64,000 nt of DNA from Parietichytrium sp. I65-24A (GCA_012862575.1 BLSF01000055.1:65698-129697), one strand, 5' to 3'; shown: positions 40,807-51,250, numbered from the stretch's first letter. Notes: a model not told the origin generated them from the sequence alone. Translations and numbers: made by a program.

Positions 40807-42861
40807 CTAGCCAGGCCATCCCACCTTGAGACTCTGATGCAAGATGCCTTCCGTAGAAACCTTGCCAGCGAGAACTCCCCGCAGCTGACTCACGCCGTAC
40901 CTCACGTGAAGCACTTTGTTGGTGTGATGCGGGTAGCAAGGATCGCCAAACAAATCCCTGAGGTTCTCGTTGACATCCAGCTCAAGCGCCCGGCCGGCAG
41001 TTTTCTTGACTCGGTCCTCAAGAATGCTCGTTACACTTTTGCGCATGGACTCGTTCGTTGGGTGCCCAAATGTTGCCGCATGGACTCTGATCGCAGGGAT
41101 CGAGGGCCTAGCGTCGAACGCTATTCCGTTGACGAGAATGTGCTCTTGGTTCGTGTTTAGTGTGATGTGGTGCACCTTGCCGCTGCTTTTCAGTTCGATT
41201 TCTAGGACAAGTTCCTGCCCTTTAAAGCGCTCGCGGTACACCTGAGCAAATTTTAGACGCGACAAAACGTTGAAAACGTCGTCTTCAGCGCGAATCAGCA
41301 AAGAGTCCCCGCCTGACTGGTTTACAATGTGCCGCACCTCCTCGGTTACAATAATGGTCTGTTCATCAACGCTTCGAATGGAAGTCTTCTTCCCTTGGCC
41401 CTGCCCTCCCGAAGAAAAGTAGTTATAATTTAGCAACTTGGCCTTTGCACCAACCTTGACTCCAAAGTTGCGTCCCATAAGTGATTTTGGGGACAGGGTT
41501 GCAAAGCTGACCACCAGCAGTGGCCCAATGATTGGAGCCTTGATGCTGATAGGCTCCAAGAGGAAGTTGTGCGCCTCCGCTCGAATGACTTCGCTTTCGA
41601 TAGCTTCGACATGGTACACGATCTCGAGCTCTTTAATTGATCCTCCACAAGGCTCTCCGAATATTTCGCTCAAGCTAGTCCCACCTTGCACCTGCAAGAA
41701 CTTTGCGCCACCCTCCTCGTCAACGAGGCCTTGGACGTGCTCGGTCACGTTGAAGCGTCTTTCCAAATCGTGCGGATGACCATAGACGGCTTTGAAGATC
41801 GTCAAGCGACTCGTCCCTTGCTTGGTGCCGCCGGGAATTGAAATGTCGAGCGTTCTCTCGAGGTACAGCTCGCCGCTGCTCTGCTCACAGACTGGAACTA
41901 TAGCCTGCGCCAGGGTGCCGTCCATGCAGTACCTTACCCGCAGGTACTTTTGCTCTCCAGGGCACGGGTCATTTATGTGCTCCATAGTCTTCGAAAATTC
42001 CTTCAGCAAATTGAGCTCGTGGCTTATTCGCACTCCCGTTCCCCCGACGGATCGGATGATTCGATCTATGGAGGACGACACATTATGTGCTTTCATTGGG
42101 TCCACTTTGTGGCCAAGACTGGCTGCGATGAGCACAAATCGCCCTTTTGGTAGAGAGATGAGAGCTTCAAAACTCTCTTTGAGCCAGTTTCGTTTCGCTT
42201 CCCCAAGTTCATCAAACTTAATACCAAAAGTGGGATCCAAAACGTCTGTCAGCTGCTTGGTGGTCACCGGGCCAAGCTTGATGCCTCCGCGCTTTCCTCG
42301 ATTGAAATGCACTTCACGAGCACGGGTCAGCAACATGGTGTCGTGCGCGAATTGTCGGTCTTGCTCCCTCTCTGCTTTAATCGCAGCGGCGATCTTCTCG
42401 TCGTAAGTCTGCGGCTCTTTCCGTGTCTCCTTCTTCTCTTCCACTAAGATGAGATCATGCTCTTCCTTGTACTCCTCGTCGAAAATACCGTACGGCAGCT
42501 TGCCAAAGCGCCGAATGGACTGATTGTGTTTGGTGCAAAATTCAGATGCTCCCACCCTCCTCCTTTCGCAGCGCCGTGCTGCGCCAAGCGTGCAAATGCG
42601 AGCTCGACACAGTGGATATGGCAAAGAATTAGGAATCACCGGATGCGGCGGTGGGATCGAGAGCGCAGTTTGCTCCGGCATCGCGTACAGGCACAGAGGG
42701 CATTGCAAATACACGTACTCCAGCGCGGCATTCGGGAACGTCATTTTGAACCCGCATTTCCCGCACCGCTGCTCATGCTGCACCTCCTCCAGTTGCTTGC
42801 GCAGCTCCAATGTTTCCGTGACCGACTGCGTCCCCACGGCCGCACGCCGATTCTGCGCCAT
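40807..42861 (-). CDS. Zinc-finger protein with four tandem DUF3395-like units
   Basis: 684 residues from the ATG at 42861; the frame is open a little further, but only to GTG. Two Cys-rich modules come first: CxxC...CxxC at C33, C36, C54, C57, and a C-x-x-R...G..RC.RR...FC.KHN module (about 83-113) with the GKLPYGIFDEE tail. Then follow four units of roughly 90-130 residues starting near 240 (AASLGHKVDPMKAHNV), 350 (FKAVYGHPHDLERRFNV), 447 (VSFATLSPKSLMGRNFGV) and 588 (HAATFGHPTNESMRKSV). Each continues VT/VS-x-x-[IV]-x-x-[IV]...GG..L.[IV]...L...F.DPC...K.L.V.Y, which is the pattern of DUF3395, the C-terminal domain of DNAJC11. Unit 3 is the most divergent. No J domain is present. DNAJC11 relatives act at the mitochondrial MICOS complex, but here the zinc modules suggest nucleic-acid or protein binding; function is unknown. 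Confidence 0.75.
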   Translation of the reverse strand: MAQNRRAAVGTQSVTETLELRKQLEEVQHEQRCGKCGFKMTFPNAALEYVYLQCPLCLYAMPEQTALSIPPPHPVIPNSLPYPLCRARICTLGAARRCERRRVGASEFCTKHNQSIRRFGKLPYGIFDEEYKEEHDLILVEEKKETRKEPQTYDEKIAAAIKAEREQDRQFAHDTMLLTRAREVHFNRGKRGGIKLGPVTTKQLTDVLDPTFGIKFDELGEAKRNWLKESFEALISLPKGRFVLIAASLGHKVDPMKAHNVSSSIDRIIRSVGGTGVRISHELNLLKEFSKTMEHINDPCPGEQKYLRVRYCMDGTLAQAIVPVCEQSSGELYLERTLDISIPGGTKQGTSRLTIFKAVYGHPHDLERRFNVTEHVQGLVDEEGGAKFLQVQGGTSLSEIFGEPCGGSIKELEIVYHVEAIESEVIRAEAHNFLLEPISIKAPIIGPLLVVSFATLSPKSLMGRNFGVKVGAKAKLLNYNYFSSGGQGQGKKTSIRSVDEQTIIVTEEVRHIVNQSGGDSLLIRAEDDVFNVLSRLKFAQVYRERFKGQELVLEIELKSSGKVHHITLNTNQEHILVNGIAFDARPSIPAIRVHAATFGHPTNESMRKSVTSILEDRVKKTAGRALELDVNENLRDLFGDPCYPHHTNKVLHVRYGVSQLRGVLAGKVSTEGILHQSLKVGWPG

Positions 42862-43812
42862 GGCCCTGCGTCCCTTCCCCAGACCTGGCCAGCCTTTTCC
42901 GCTCACCCACTCATCCACTTTCTTTGCGAGTACACTTGCTCCCTCAAGATGATCGATCTATTTATCTTCCTGCCTCGACGCTCATCAATTCAGAGCAATT
43001 CAAGCAGTCCGACTCTCCGCTTCTCCTTTCTCTGCGGCGCTCGCTCTCGTTCAATCTTGCTCCAAAGCGTCCAACAAACCAACTAATTGACTTGCAAAGC
43101 AATGCAAATACCAATGGCAAATGCATAAGACTACTTATTGTTGCATTAATAGTCCGTACCTCACCCTTCTTTTTTCACCAAAAAAATTTACTCGCTAGCG
43201 CATACGATAAGATTGCGGTTCGGCAGCCTTATTAGAGTTGATATGTGTAAAACTAAGCATGTGACTCGCAGAATCGCTGCAGCGCGGGCGATCAGTTCTT
43301 TGATCGTCAATAGAGCTTGTTTGTTGCAACATACACAAATGAAAACGAACTGCCTGATACTCAGTACTGTCTGCGAGCGAATTAGTGCGGTGCGAATCCC
43401 AGTGCGACGGCGTGCGTGCGTCGCATAATTACCAATTCCAAATTGGCAGGAAAGCAGAGCGGGCCTCGGACTGGTATCTTCCAACGCTCATTCACCGTCC
43501 CTCTCTAGTAGCTAGACCTCTAGCCTCTGTCTCCTTAACTCTACACGGTCTCTACGGTCTCTACTAGGCACCTCTTAACCCAACATTTGCGTTCCGCAAA
43601 CGCCAACAGAGGCATGGCACGAGGACACACACCCTGCCAGCCGCCCCACAGCAGCTGTACATCGCCGAATTGCGGTGAGCAGAGTCGGTGTGAGTGGCAG
43701 TAGGCTCGCTTTCGCCGTCTACCAACAGCGGAACGCAATAGAAAGTGCAAGACAAAGTAGACTTTAGTAGTTTTGCGTGTCTGAGCTCTCTCTGTTGGCT
43801 CTTGCTTGCAGT
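42862..43812. promoter_or_regulatory. Divergent promoter region
   Basis: Shared upstream DNA of the DUF3395-like gene (-) and the OPR-methyltransferase gene (+). A TACTCAGTAC word lies at 43358. A pyrimidine tract followed by CTTGCTTGCAG ends two bases before the plus-strand ATG at 43813, so a 5'-UTR intron with its acceptor there is possible. No gene seen. Confidence 0.45.
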
Positions 43813-46224
43813 ATGGCGGCACAGATTGGGTACAATAAGGCGCTGGTGAAATGCGAAAGCGACGCGCAGATACGAGCGGCTGTGGGTAAATGGGTGCAAG
43901 ATTTCAATATTGTGAACTGCGCCACGGCGCTCCAAAAGCTGGCCAAGGTCGCAGGTCGAGATGAAGTGCGTCGCGGGAAGAGACAGGCTGGGGCGAACGG
44001 TAATGGACAAGTGATGCCGAGCGTTGAAGAGCGGGTCGTTGCTTGTCTGCGGTCAGCGCCAAAGGAGCTGCAGACCCGGCACGTCAGCACGCTTTTGTGG
44101 GCTTGTGCCAAGCTCTCGGAGGAAGGCGCACCAGACATGGTGAAGATGCTACTCGAGACTTCGCAAAAGCAGCATCGTCCAGAATACTATAAGGAGCAAG
44201 AAATATCGATTTCTTGTTGGGCACTTGGCAAGCTGAGCGAAGTGGCTGAACTGCCTCCACAGGGAGTGGAATTTGCGCTTTGGGTTGTTGAGGGTGCTAG
44301 AAAGCGAAATGCAGACTTGGGAACTCAGGGAATTAGCAACACGTTGTACGGTTTTAGCAAACTTGCAAGTGACAGATCAACGCAGATCAACGTGCCTGCT
44401 ACAACGCTGACGTATTTGGCAGATAATTTCTGCAATGCGGCTGCTCGATGCAGTCCCCAAGAATACGCAAACGCTGTTTATGGCATCGGGAGGCTTGCAT
44501 CCATGTGCCATCCTACTGATCTGAAGAAGGTTTTCGGGTGTATTGGCAAAACACTTGGCGCTTTCTCGCATGACAGGCGGACAACCGCCCAGAACGCAGC
44601 CAATATACTGTGGGGCGCTGCCAAGTCATGCGAAGTTCAGATTGACCTGCTCGTCGGCGCGAGCTCTCTGAAGATGGATCTTTCCAAGTTACTGCGTGCT
44701 TACTCCGGAAAACTGAATGCACAAGAACTTTCAATGAGTATGTGGGCAGCAAGCGTCATGCATGGGCTTGATGAGCCGTTTGGAAAGGAGCTACTCTCGG
44801 CGCTCGAAGCGGGCCTGGCAAGCAAGATAAGTACGATGAATTCTCAGCAAGTTTCAATCACTAGTTTAAGCCTCGCAAAGTTAGAGTTAGGGCACAATCT
44901 TCAGTCACAGCTGTTGAGCAGGGTGGACGCTATCGCTTCTCATTGCAACGAGCAAGACATTGACAATCTCACCGCCGCTATGGCGCGTTGGCAGGTTCCA
45001 AGCCCAGAACAAGTCCTTGCGTTGGTTCGTCGCGCCACGGCTCTTTGTTCCAAAGACTCTGAAAGGTGGTCAAACCGAACATTGAGTAATCTGAGCCTTA
45101 ATTTTGCGAAAATTGTTTCCGTGGCACAACATGGCACAGCCGATATTCATCGTTTGCGAAATGCGTTGGTCAATGCCGCCAAAGCGCGAGACCTGCACTC
45201 AATGAATGCTCGCGATATCAGTAACTTTGCTTGGGGTTTGGCTACTCTTGGCGCGGATAATGAGCGGCTTATGCAACACCTTGGGGACATTGCCTCGCTT
45301 CAATTGGATCAGTTCAACGCGCAAGAATGCAGCAAAATGCTTTTTGCGTTGAACAAGGCTGGAGTTAGATGCGACAAGTTTGAGACAGCTGCAACCACAA
45401 GCCGCTTGCAACAGTTCGAGTTTCCTTTCTTAGATGCTGACCCGATTGAAATTGAACATATGGTCGGGGGCGGGAGGAACATTCAGTCTGAGCGCGAGCA
45501 GACGGGGACGACTGGAGCGACTGGAAGCGCGATCTGGCAGGACAGCAAGATGTTGGCGGAATGGCTCATCTCGACTACACAGAATTTTCCACAGGTGCTT
45601 CAGGATCTGTTCCAGAGCGGTTCACCAGATCGTTTGTGGCAGGGAAAGTTGGCAGTTGAGCTCGGTGCGGGAGTGGGACTCTGCTCAATCGCAGCATCGT
45701 GTTTGGGACTTGATGTGGTGGCCACGGATGGCGACAAGGAGGTACTTGGTATGTTGAAACGAAACCTGAAACGCAACAAGCACGTGACTTCAACGCAAGG
45801 CAAGCTGAAAGCTCGGAAACATGAATGGGGTGACTCTGACCCAATCCGCTCACTGAAGTTGGAGCGCAAGCCAGATTTCATCCTAGCTACCGGGGTGGTT
45901 TATGGGAAGGACAAGGCTGTGTGGAAGCAGTTATACAGGTCCATTAAACGACTTTCGGGGGAAGACACAGTTGTTCTTATGGCCCAAGGGAACGGGGCAG
46001 CCCCTGGAACGCATCAAATGAAAGGGCCCTTCTACGATTATATGCGCAAAAAATTTGAATGCCTTCAAATGCCTTTTCTGAGTCTAGATAAGTCACATTA
46101 CTCTGGATGTCAGATCCACGCATTCCGAAAGCCTGGCCACAGCTACACCAAGAAGAGCGATCTAACTCGGAGTGATACAAAGTCGTCAGATAACGAACGC
46201 CCTTCCAAGAGGGCAAAGCGATAA
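43813..46224 (+). CDS. Octotricopeptide-like repeat / METTL21-type methyltransferase fusion
   Basis: 803 residues from the ATG at 43813; the frame upstream offers only GTG and includes a splice-acceptor-like CAG. Residues about 20-540 are a helical-repeat array with about 38-residue spacing. Each unit carries a Q/R-[DEG]-[IALV]-[SA]-N-x-x-[WYLF]-[GA] core, as in QGISNTLYGFSKL, QEYANAVYGIGRLA, QNAANILWGAAK, RDISNFAWGLATLG and QECSKMLFALNKAG. This resembles the octotricopeptide (OPR/Tbc2) and RAP-type repeats that bind organelle RNA. A Methyltransf_16 fold follows (about 575-775), with SAIWQDSKMLAEWL, motif I KLAVELGAGVGLCSIAA near 613, DVVATDGD, and PDFILATGVVYG in place of the usual SDVVYD. 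A basic tail KRAKR ends the protein. The acidic D of the post-motif is missing, so substrate use may differ. Organelle RNA binding is inference. Confidence 0.85.
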   Translation: MAAQIGYNKALVKCESDAQIRAAVGKWVQDFNIVNCATALQKLAKVAGRDEVRRGKRQAGANGNGQVMPSVEERVVACLRSAPKELQTRHVSTLLWACAKLSEEGAPDMVKMLLETSQKQHRPEYYKEQEISISCWALGKLSEVAELPPQGVEFALWVVEGARKRNADLGTQGISNTLYGFSKLASDRSTQINVPATTLTYLADNFCNAAARCSPQEYANAVYGIGRLASMCHPTDLKKVFGCIGKTLGAFSHDRRTTAQNAANILWGAAKSCEVQIDLLVGASSLKMDLSKLLRAYSGKLNAQELSMSMWAASVMHGLDEPFGKELLSALEAGLASKISTMNSQQVSITSLSLAKLELGHNLQSQLLSRVDAIASHCNEQDIDNLTAAMARWQVPSPEQVLALVRRATALCSKDSERWSNRTLSNLSLNFAKIVSVAQHGTADIHRLRNALVNAAKARDLHSMNARDISNFAWGLATLGADNERLMQHLGDIASLQLDQFNAQECSKMLFALNKAGVRCDKFETAATTSRLQQFEFPFLDADPIEIEHMVGGGRNIQSEREQTGTTGATGSAIWQDSKMLAEWLISTTQNFPQVLQDLFQSGSPDRLWQGKLAVELGAGVGLCSIAASCLGLDVVATDGDKEVLGMLKRNLKRNKHVTSTQGKLKARKHEWGDSDPIRSLKLERKPDFILATGVVYGKDKAVWKQLYRSIKRLSGEDTVVLMAQGNGAAPGTHQMKGPFYDYMRKKFECLQMPFLSLDKSHYSGCQIHAFRKPGHSYTKKSDLTRSDTKSSDNERPSKRAKR

Positions 46225-46503
46225 AAAGAGTGTCAGATAGCGTGTGAATGGAGGTGTCGCTTCGAGCAAATGTGCACTAGTAGCAAACCCCTTGGCTCGA
46301 TGGTATGCTCTCTCCAACTTCGCCCACGCGAAAAGATAGATCAACACCCATATGCGCGAGAGCCTCAGTTGGCTGCAAAGCCGTCAAAGTAACTCGGAAC
46401 GAGTAGCTTCTCGTTGTGGTTGTGTTGGACTGCTTTCTTAGAAAAAAAAAGTGAGAGAAATAATCCAAATTCAAGTTGTGTTTACTATGTGCAATGAATT
46501 TTT

Positions 46504-49500
46504 TTAAGTGTGACGCAACTCGTTCTCCAATTCTCGAAGGCCTCGATCAATTTTTGCAATCACGTGCTCTCTCGGAAGCTGAAGCTGGTCCGCCAAACTA
46601 TGCAACTCTTCTGCAATCAAGGTCACCGAAAAGTTCGAATCCTCGTCTCCAGGTGAATCCGAACTGCTCTGGCTGTACAAGTCTCTATAGAACGCAGTCA
46701 CATTCGATACAATTTTGTCTAGCTCTGATTCGGCTTCCGCCTCGGAAGATTTTGAAGCGCTCATTGAGGCGCTCTTCTCGATCTCACTCGCCGATATTTG
46801 GAGCTCCTCCTCACGCTTGCTGATTCCAATACAGAATTCCGACTGGAGGATATCAGAAGTGGTAGCGCGGTTCGAGACATCCCGCTCCACGGTATGCAAG
46901 ATCAAGTCAGCGAGGCCCTCGGGAACTCCCTTCGGAAATGCAGGAAATGGGTCTTCTCGGATGACTTGATTTAAAGCCCAATATCCACTTTCACTAGAAA
47001 GTTGGAACGGGAAGCGGCCGAGAGCGCACGTGTACAACGATAGTCCTAAAGACCAGACATCTGCTGCGACGGAATAAGGTTCCCCAGCAATGCGCTCTGG
47101 GCTCATAAACTGGGTAGTGCCAGTATAAGTGTTGCACTGGGCTTCCATGCACTCCAAGTCTCTGGAAATACCAAAGTCAGCGATTTTGATCGTGCCATCT
47201 TGAGCCACGAGTAGGTTACTGGGCTTGATGTCGCGATGAATAAAACCCATTTTATGCAAATAAGCAAGCCCGCGGAAAGTCTGGAGGAGCATTAACTGGA
47301 GCCTGTCGGGATTCACAGGGATCTGTTTGGACACATTGTCTTGCAATGATCCACCTTGCATATACTCGAAGACCATAGAAATTGTTCCAGCGCCCGGACT
47401 GTAAAAAGAGTCATAAAAGTGTACAACATTCGGGTGATCCAGGCCAATGAGTAAGGTGTCAAGCTCGCGTCTCATCTGTTTCCTCTGGCTCTTGTCGTTG
47501 ACTACGACCTGCTTCACAGCAACGATTCGGAGCGATGGAACATGCACGGCCTTTAAAACCGTTCCACCAGCGCCCTTGCCAAGATTGTCAAGGAAACGCA
47601 ATCCAGTTTGCATCTTGCTTCGCTTATTGTTGCCACTGTTGTTTTGAATGTTCCCGGTGCCACCAGTTCTGAAAGGATTTTCGCCTTTGGAGGAGCCGAT
47701 CTGGATAAGTTTGCTGTTCGCCCCTTTAATTCCTCCATCAACCGGGATGATGAGATTCCCATAGCGCAAAGCGCCATCATCGCTGAAGCAGTAAGATTTG
47801 GAAATATCGATCTCTGTTTCAATTGCGCGGATGTCGACAGCAAGAGAGCGTTTTGAGCTTGTAGAGAGCGGGTAGCCAACCTCGAGACTCAAGCCAGCAG
47901 ATCGATCTTTCTTCGCGGCGGGCTTCTTGCTTGAAAACGAAGTGTTTGCACTGTTTGCGTTTTCATTGTTACTAGATGCGCTTGAAGGCTGAGGTGAAGT
48001 TGCGTTCTCGCTTCTTCCTACATCCACAATGAGCTTGGAGGCGCAACGCTTGTATTTCAAGTTTTGCGCAGATTTCTCCTCGAATTGCAACATCTCCGAC
48101 TCGTCGAATCGGTCGCTATGCTCACCAAGATCAAGAGACGAGGACCGTTGAATATTGTGTCGCGGCTTTCGCAGTGCAAAAGGGTTTGGGTTCTCGGATT
48201 CTTGGTTTTGCTCACGCTTCTCTTCCGCCACGTACTCGTCAAGGCTCCCGCTGCTATGTCTCTTCGACGATAATAACCGCGGGCGCACTTCCTCACTCTT
48301 GGTTTTGCTGTACGACATATGCTTGATTCTCTCAGTGACAGGATTGCCAGAACTCGGGGCTGTTGTCGGGGAAGCGATTGGAAGGGGCTCTGTCAGCAAT
48401 CTTTTCTTGAGTCTTACTCCGCGAGGGTGAAGAGAGCGAGGGGATTCTTCCGCGTCACCGTCGAAGGAGCAGACCCGCATCAATCTCTGGCGGCTACTGC
48501 GACCGAATTCATCCCGGGCGGGTTGGGTTTGCGTACGAGGCTTTCCGGCAGACGCTGCGCCAAAACTAACGCGCTGTGAAGAGTCCGCGTATGGATTCTT
48601 GACAGAAAGAGGGCGACTTGGCGGTGTGCTCGGAGGGTGCTGGCGCTTGAAAGGCTCGACAGTCAGTGTTGGAGCTGCTTTGGAGATCTCGCGAAATCTA
48701 CGTGAGCCGGACGTGATCGATGAAGGAGAGCCATGTTGTGAGTTGTCGTCGTGGGAGCTGTACTCTGTGCAGCTACTCACCTCGTCGCTGTGCGGACTAC
48801 TGAACTTTCCTGCAGCAGAGCTGTTAGAAGGCAACCCGTTCAATTGTGCGCTCGCCGGCGCAACCCACCCGCTTGAAAGCTCTAGCGAGGGCGGCAGAGG
48901 TGGCGAGAACATATGACTAGGTGTGTAGCAGTCAACTGTACCCTGCGACACGCTGCGCCCACGCATCGTAGTTTTACGCTGGTGAGAAGAGGCATTGCGA
49001 AAACTTCCGTCTCGACTTCCTAGCGGGAGCAAACACGGAGAAGTACTTTGTTGTGGGGACGGGAATGAGTCAATGTTTCCTGAATAGTATCTTCCGTCAT
49101 GGCTTAGCTCAACGGAGCTCGAAGTTTGTAGACTTTTTGCGCTCATCGGCGTGTTGACCGTGTGGAACGTGCGAAGCTCCTCCAAGAGCCCGCGAAGTTC
49201 ATTTAAAAGCCTCTTCTTATTGAATCCATATTTGGCAAGATCTTCTCGGAAATCGTCAAGGTCGATGTCAGCAATGAGGTCATGAACAGTAAAATACCCC
49301 TGGTGCTCTAAGTTCTCAACGCAAGTCCGCGCCATGTTCTCGTACTCTGCAAAGACCGCTTGCTTCTCAACAATGCTATTATGACCTCGCAGTAGGCCGT
49401 TGAGAAGGTCCCAAATTGGCCACGAGTGTATTTTTTCCACCGACTCATAATTCAAGTCTACCTGACAAGTATTACAAAATCTTTTGAGGCGGTTGAACGA

Positions 49501-50430
49501 AAGAAAGTCGCCCGTGCCGGAGGAAATAGAAGAGCTGGTGATTTGAGACGCGAAAGAAGAAGAGCGCTGCATGATTGGCGCAAGCGAACCTTTGGAGGAC
49601 TTGTTTGAGCTCATAGAGTCAGTTCGGATCAACCGTCTTCCACCTGGAGATGCACGGGAGAGCAGGCTAGCCCCTCCTCCGATATAGTTCCCCGAGTCGC
49701 CCATATGAGGCAGGTCTGGGCTTGCACTTCGACTGTCGCCGGACAAAAGCGGGGGTCCCATAAATTGCCCGTTCGCGCCGCCGTTATTAGCATTGGGGTT
49801 GTTGTTGTTGCTGCTGCTGTTGCTGTTTTGATTTGGTGGGCCATCTCCCTGTGGCATATCGCTGCACGACATTCTCCGGTCGAGAATTGGGGCGTTCGGA
49901 GACGCCCCAAAGGCGCTTGGCATCCCGCTGTCGCCGGAGTCTGCGGAGAGCCTGGCTACCGAGAGGGGTTGTGGGAAGTTTGTTCGCGATTTTCGCGTGG
50001 AGCTGCTTTGCCTGCTAGAGGACGATGTCGGTGGCGTTGAAAACATATCTGGGCTCTGCACCGGTTGCGTGCGAACCTGGTTGGTGGAGCGCTGGCTGGA
50101 CATCCTCGCCATGTTCATCTCCGGGACGGTAAAATCGCTCATTGACCTCTCGCGTGTGAGCATCCTTCCATTCGCTCTGCGACGAACATTTTCTGCGCCT
50201 GGACGGCTGGAGCCTTTCCGGAGCTGGTCTATCTGCGACAAGATATACTTTCTATGGCAAATCTTGTCCACCCCGAGTTCATCGTGCAGAATGCTGTCGT
50301 CCAGGTGCAGCAGCACGTCCCCCGACACCCTGTTCTCCTCGAACCCGGCCACATATCCCTCCAGTCCCAGAGTATCCTTCAGCCACGCGCACACATCCTC
50401 CACGGACATGCGTTCTACGGACGGTGCCAT
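46504..50430 (-). CDS. SAM-domain protein kinase of MAP2K/STE type
   Basis: 1308 residues in one exon. An N-terminal SAM domain (about 8-73) reads MSVEDVCAWLKDTLGLEGYVAGF then LLHLDDSILHDELGV. A second folded block at about 330-440 ends in FTVHDLIADIDLDDFREDLAKYGF-NKKRLLNELRGLL, like the back half of another SAM. After long Ser-rich disorder comes a kinase domain (about 942-1205) with the Gly loop LGKGAGGTVLKAV, K973 in VAVKQVVV, HRD with D1067, DFG near 1085 and GTTQFMSPERI. The lobe wording (FYDSFYSPG, FEYMQGGSL, LAYLHKMGFIHRDIKPSNLL) is that of MAP kinase kinases, whereas N-terminal SAM domains are known from MAP3Ks (Ste11, Byr2). It probably acts in a MAPK-like cascade; partners are unknown. 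Gln/Asn-rich stretches near 205-220 come from triplet repeats. Confidence 0.9.
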   Translation of the reverse strand: MAPSVERMSVEDVCAWLKDTLGLEGYVAGFEENRVSGDVLLHLDDSILHDELGVDKICHRKYILSQIDQLRKGSSRPGAENVRRRANGRMLTRERSMSDFTVPEMNMARMSSQRSTNQVRTQPVQSPDMFSTPPTSSSSRQSSSTRKSRTNFPQPLSVARLSADSGDSGMPSAFGASPNAPILDRRMSCSDMPQGDGPPNQNSNSSSNNNNPNANNGGANGQFMGPPLLSGDSRSASPDLPHMGDSGNYIGGGASLLSRASPGGRRLIRTDSMSSNKSSKGSLAPIMQRSSSFASQITSSSISSGTGDFLSFNRLKRFCNTCQVDLNYESVEKIHSWPIWDLLNGLLRGHNSIVEKQAVFAEYENMARTCVENLEHQGYFTVHDLIADIDLDDFREDLAKYGFNKKRLLNELRGLLEELRTFHTVNTPMSAKSLQTSSSVELSHDGRYYSGNIDSFPSPQQSTSPCLLPLGSRDGSFRNASSHQRKTTMRGRSVSQGTVDCYTPSHMFSPPLPPSLELSSGWVAPASAQLNGLPSNSSAAGKFSSPHSDEVSSCTEYSSHDDNSQHGSPSSITSGSRRFREISKAAPTLTVEPFKRQHPPSTPPSRPLSVKNPYADSSQRVSFGAASAGKPRTQTQPARDEFGRSSRQRLMRVCSFDGDAEESPRSLHPRGVRLKKRLLTEPLPIASPTTAPSSGNPVTERIKHMSYSKTKSEEVRPRLLSSKRHSSGSLDEYVAEEKREQNQESENPNPFALRKPRHNIQRSSSLDLGEHSDRFDESEMLQFEEKSAQNLKYKRCASKLIVDVGRSENATSPQPSSASSNNENANSANTSFSSKKPAAKKDRSAGLSLEVGYPLSTSSKRSLAVDIRAIETEIDISKSYCFSDDGALRYGNLIIPVDGGIKGANSKLIQIGSSKGENPFRTGGTGNIQNNSGNNKRSKMQTGLRFLDNLGKGAGGTVLKAVHVPSLRIVAVKQVVVNDKSQRKQMRRELDTLLIGLDHPNVVHFYDSFYSPGAGTISMVFEYMQGGSLQDNVSKQIPVNPDRLQLMLLQTFRGLAYLHKMGFIHRDIKPSNLLVAQDGTIKIADFGISRDLECMEAQCNTYTGTTQFMSPERIAGEPYSVAADVWSLGLSLYTCALGRFPFQLSSESGYWALNQVIREDPFPAFPKGVPEGLADLILHTVERDVSNRATTSDILQSEFCIGISKREEELQISASEIEKSASMSASKSSEAEAESELDKIVSNVTAFYRDLYSQSSSDSPGDEDSNFSVTLIAEELHSLADQLQLPREHVIAKIDRGLRELENELRHT

Positions 50431-50809
50431 CCTCCCTGTCGCACCTCTTCAACACCCACCCAGCTAACCGCCGCTGCCTGCTCCGAGTTCCTGTACACGA
50501 TCGATCTCTTTCTCTGCCGCCAGGAACGAAACAAGCACGTCGGCGACCGAGCAGAACGCCAAGTCCCGCTCAGCAAGCCTTGCTCGAGGACGACCCAACC
50601 CACGCAACCAACGCAATTTATGCCAGCGACCCAAGTGACCTGACCTGCGACTCACACAGACGGCAGACAGCAGACTGACACGTGACACCAAGACGGACAG
50701 ACAGCGACAGGAGAGTTAGTTGACAAGGCTCTCCCTCTAACTTGTTGCTCTTTCTCTTTCTCTTTCTCTCGCCCTGACTTCTCTTCCACTGTACGCGAGT
50801 GAGTGAGAC

Positions 50810-50862
50810 GGCAGAGACAGAGAGACAGAGAGACAGAGAGACAGAAGACAGAGAGACAGAGA
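50810..50862 (+). repeat. GACAGA / GAGACA minisatellite
   Basis: Eight-base AGAGACAG units in imperfect tandem. The same unit recurs at 63901-63950 and, shorter, near 33390. Confidence 0.85.
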
Positions 50863-51250
50863 GAGCTTTTGCCTTTGCCTTTGCCTTTACTTTCGTCTGC
50901 GCTTGAGGAGGTCGAGAGGGACGGTGCTCGCGGTAGTGTGGTTGGTACTCGGAGGAGGAAGGGACAGAGGAAAGGAGGAAAGGAGGAGGAGGGAGTGTGG
51001 TACTGACTGTGAGTACTCAGTACTGAGTGCTGAGTGCTGACTGTGAGTGAGTAGACAGACTCTTTCAGGCTTTCAGGCTTGGTTGTTTGATTGATGAGCA
51101 GGAAAGAATGGATGAATGAATGAATGAATGCGAAGGATGCGAAGGAGGAAGGAATGCTGTTGGGTTTTGTTTAGGATTTAGAATAATTCATTCTGGTTGC
51201 TCAAGTATTACGATCTCACTGTGAACACAAGCCAAACGTCGCCTAGCCTT

